Of a stretch of 64,000 bases of DNA, positions 61,000-64,000 are shown piece by piece. This DNA is from Himantopus leucocephalus. Taxonomy: Eukaryota > Chordata > Aves > Charadriiformes > Recurvirostridae. Each line of letters starts with the position of its first letter. Within the stretch, counting starts at the first letter, position 1. The position numbers and the translations under genes were made by a program. The stretch spans positions 51,978,600 through 52,042,599 of the forward strand of contig RSEF01000031.1 of NCBI GenBank assembly GCA_003993805.1, written 5' to 3'. The notes under the pieces were generated by a model. That model was not told the origin of the DNA. It saw nothing but the letters and a program-made list of their open reading frames with translations, and made no database searches.

Positions 61000-63900
61000 T
61001 TACACTGTATATTTATGTCATGGAAGCTTTTCTTTCTTGAAATATTGCATTTAGAGTATTAAGAAGATAAATTATGTTTAAGTATTGCTGAAAACTATTT
61101 TTTAGAGCATCCTAATTCATCCTGTATTGTTTTATGATTTTACTTCTATAATATAATAAAAATATAATCACTGTCTATAACAAAATCGGAAGCACAGGCC
61201 ATTGTACACCTCCCAGCTGCACCCACCTAATTTTTAACTGGAGACTCTAATCTGGCATAAATGTACCTATTAAGTATTTGCTCTTCCTAAGCTTAATATT
61301 TCAAGAGAAACTTTTGCTAGTTCCTGAAATGATTTTGTTTACAATTTCACTATTTAATTAGATTTACTACATTATTTTTCATGCCTAAAAATGGCTACAG
61401 TCTGTTTTCTTTTATCTGTTTGACTTCAACTTCTTTGTCCATGTTGTTAACGTGCATTAGTGTTAATGTTTATTTGCCTTATAAAATCTTGAACTTATCA
61501 TTTGAGGTTTTCTTTTTTTCTCTCTTGGATAGTAACCAAAATAACATAGTTGGTTATCAAGCTAAATAATTACTGGTAATTTATATTACAGTTCCTTTGG
61601 TGGTAATTGTGATTCATTCTCTGCTTCATTTGGGGTTTATCATCATACCATTTGCAGATCAGAGTTCTGTTTTTTTTTCTTTTACTGTACAAAACTGAAC
61701 ATTTATATGTGTGATATTTATATGTACTTCACCTTTTGTCACTTTTTATGAGGCTAGTCTTATTTTCACTAGTACTGAGCGACGAGGATGGGAGAACATA
61801 TGCCTCTCCATATGCACGTTACAAAACTTCTCAGTGCATTTATTGGTGCTAGCTTCATGGCTGTAGGGAATGTCTGCTATATTTTATTTTTCCTCCAAGT
61901 GAGTCACACCATTGTACATTTCAATTTGCAAGAGGCTTAAAGAGCCAAGAACTGGTGTATATTACAACATGATAACTTCCCATCTGGTCAATGACAGACA
62001 AGTTTTATTTCAACTCAAATATTCTAAAAATGGCATTTATTTCTAAAGTCATATAAAATATTGTCCTTCATAAATCTAATAGCCCAGACTTGTCCCTTTT
62101 CTTCTAGTTTGAAGGCAATGAGTGACCGTATTAGATATGATAACGTGGTATATAAAGGAGAAACAAAATTAAACTGGTCCATATATTTTAGCTGAATTAG
62201 TGAAGTGTTGAGTTTCCTTTCAGTCACAGCACTAAATCTAGTGTGATTATAGTAATTGTTTTAATTTAAACTCTAATTACTTACTACCAATTAGTTCTTA
62301 ATGTGTTAGAGTTTATATACGTAACTAATCTTGAACATACAGAAATTAAGATAATAATAAGAATGCAAAGCCCTAATGTTGAAAGTTTGAATGCAATATA
62401 TGTTTTAAGTATGGAAAAGTTATTTTGGACGCAAGTTCTGTCAAGATTTAAGTGTATATGTGTATATGTTTTTGATAAATATTATTCGAATCCAGTATGT
62501 GTTTAAATGCAAAAAATATAATTGTCGAGCCGGTGCTACACTATCAATGATTATATATACTGTGCCAGATGACAATCACAAAAGCTGTACATAAGTTTTC
62601 ATGGTACCTACATTGCTTATCAACTCATAGGTATTTGCTTTACTGTTCAAATCCCAAAGGCTGAGGTGTATAGAATCCTCCTTCACTAAAATAACTACTG
62701 CGGTATTAACTGTGAAGTTTTGACATAATAGTGTGATGTAAAGGTCCTGCTGGAAACGGGGTTGTGGAAACTTGGTTTCCTTAGGCTACTTCACGGTTGC
62801 CCTGCAAGGTATGTGGTATACTGCTTTGCTGGTAATGGCAACGTACATACATGTGGGGGACTAAGCTAGAAGAGTGTATCAGCTGGCGTCTTCACTTCCA
62901 GGCATTGCAGGTTTATTTTGGGTATATTGTCTTTATAGCAGCCTTGACTGGACAGCAAGGTTTTCGTGCAGCCACCTCTGTTTTTTTCACACGTGCATAC
63001 AAGCGGAATTGGGTGGTGGCACACTTGGCTGATGGTCGCAGAAGTGTGCAACACGACAGAGAAGGTCCCCTCCATTAGAACAGCCGCGTGAACCCATTTT
63101 AGTTCTGTCCCAATAGTTATGTTTAAATGGCACATAAATATATGTGCAGAGGCATATAAATCCTTCTTGAGTCTGACAGGAAAATGTAGCTCCTGATGAA
63201 GGAGGCTTTAACTGATGCTGAAGGTGTTGTGTGTGTACTGGCAGATAATGTTTATGCCTGCATAGTTAACGCGTCGGTGCATATGTAGTTTTTACGCTGG
63301 TGCATATAAAATTTATGTGCATAGAAGTTTACATATGTGGTGCATAAACTTTCAATGTTAGCAGCTATTGTTGAATAAACTTGTAGCCAAAATGAATAAA
63401 TACAATGGCTAAACATCAGTTGAAATTTAATTTTAAAGCCTTCAAAATAATGAAAAATCAGGCTTTCAAGGAAAAATATTACCCACAACCCGATTTTGAA
63501 AAGTTCTTTTAAAAAATGTTTCAAGGAGAAGAAAATAGTAAATACAATGGGTGATAAACACCTTTCAGGACAAGGATTTTTTTTTTTTTTTAAATTTAAT
63601 TGCTCCAGTGTGAGTTCAGGAGTTGGTGTTGGGTCATTGGCTGAGTTCAGGGGAACTCCTGGAATATTTTTGCTTGGAAACCAAAAATTTTGCACAACCT
63701 GGAAACTGCAAACAGAAAACAAACTGCAATGTCCTTAAATAGCTAATGAATTTGTACTACGCGTTCTCATTTCTCCCTGCTGACAAAGCAGTTATCCAAC
63801 CAGTCTAATATTTCAGGTGGTTTTTTTTCAAAACGTGTAAGAATTGGTCAACCTAATGTGGAATCTTGCAGCCCCTTGAACATTCTCTCTGTTTTTTAAT

Positions 63901-64000
63901 TAAGAGCTCCATATACTTCATCCAGGACACTTCAGAGCTCTTACTAAACAATTAATGTAATAGTGAACTAAAGAATAATAGCTTTAAATTTATTCAAGTG

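Larger units (their letters stand above)
59160..64000 (+). other. KIAA0825: KIAA0825 intron (5' part), runs off the window
   Basis: It begins with donor GTAAGT, phase 2. It holds a DR4 nuclear-receptor element (59928-59943), short tandem repeats at 59980-60024 and 60951-60999, a G-rich stretch at 60354-60399 and a GC-richer patch at about 62740-63090 with meaningless 75-89 codon frames on both strands. A cluster of GTGCATA words lies at about 63275-63345. No exon that continues the protein was found. Confidence 0.75.

Noticed and set aside
63252..63722. Minus-strand 156-codon frame
   Set aside because: Composition reflects AT-rich DNA (many F, K, L, I) with a poly-Lys run from a T tract; no family signal.

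Overview
The window is vertebrate nuclear DNA and almost certainly avian. It is AT-rich and made mostly of introns, with well-formed GT-AG exons. The clearest repeats are CR1 LINEs with the typical bird 3' end (GGTCCCTTCCAACC...ATTCTATGATTCTATG), in both orientations and at several ages. There are no bacterial operons, CRISPR arrays, tRNAs or rRNAs. Two runs of exactly 100 N (31866-31965 and 55914-56013) are assembly gaps of unknown true size, and there is one isolated N at 7426 inside a poly-G tract.

One host gene occupies the whole window on the + strand: the orthologue of human KIAA0825 (C5orf36), recognised from its protein sequence. I can place nine consecutive coding exons at 7193-7361, 12470-13139, 34950-35120, 45768-45862, 47619-47846, 48858-49123, 50371-50521, 54894-55084 and 59049-59159. 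Their codon phases join without a break into about 685 residues, roughly the first half of the protein apart from its N-terminus. The start-codon exon lies upstream of the window and the C-terminal half lies downstream. One intron (47847-48857) appears to use a GC-AG splice pair, with a decoy GT four bases further on.

Everything else is intronic. In order: 1-60 is a CR1 remnant. 61-12469 is mostly unique AT-rich DNA with a poly-G tract and a CTCF-like site. The 21.8-kb intron 13140-34949 holds a TE-poor stretch with a repeated forkhead/SOX-like motif pair (24338-24503), an ancient CR1/L3-like fragment (26655-27070), a 3-kb GC-elevated block of uncertain origin (28534-31450) that begins with a poly(A)-tailed insertion end on the minus strand, and a gap-interrupted CR1 (31670-32009). 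The 10.6-kb intron 35121-45767 holds the most unusual item, the tyrosine-recombinase end of a DIRS-like retrotransposon (37867-38505, with probable 3' tail to about 38640), and a 2.5-kb CR1 on the minus strand (42768-45230). The remaining introns hold a canonical G-quadruplex motif, an inverted repeat, a second gapped CR1, and a perfect DR4 nuclear-receptor element (59928-59943).

The best candidate for something undescribed is the DIRS-like tyrosine recombinase. Its 3' half is an uninterrupted frame that keeps the HxxR motif, the Trp at the H/W position and the nucleophilic Tyr. Upstream in the same frame it has two stops and has lost the box-I arginine, so I read it as a dead relic of a lineage I believe to be scarce in birds, not as a working enzyme.
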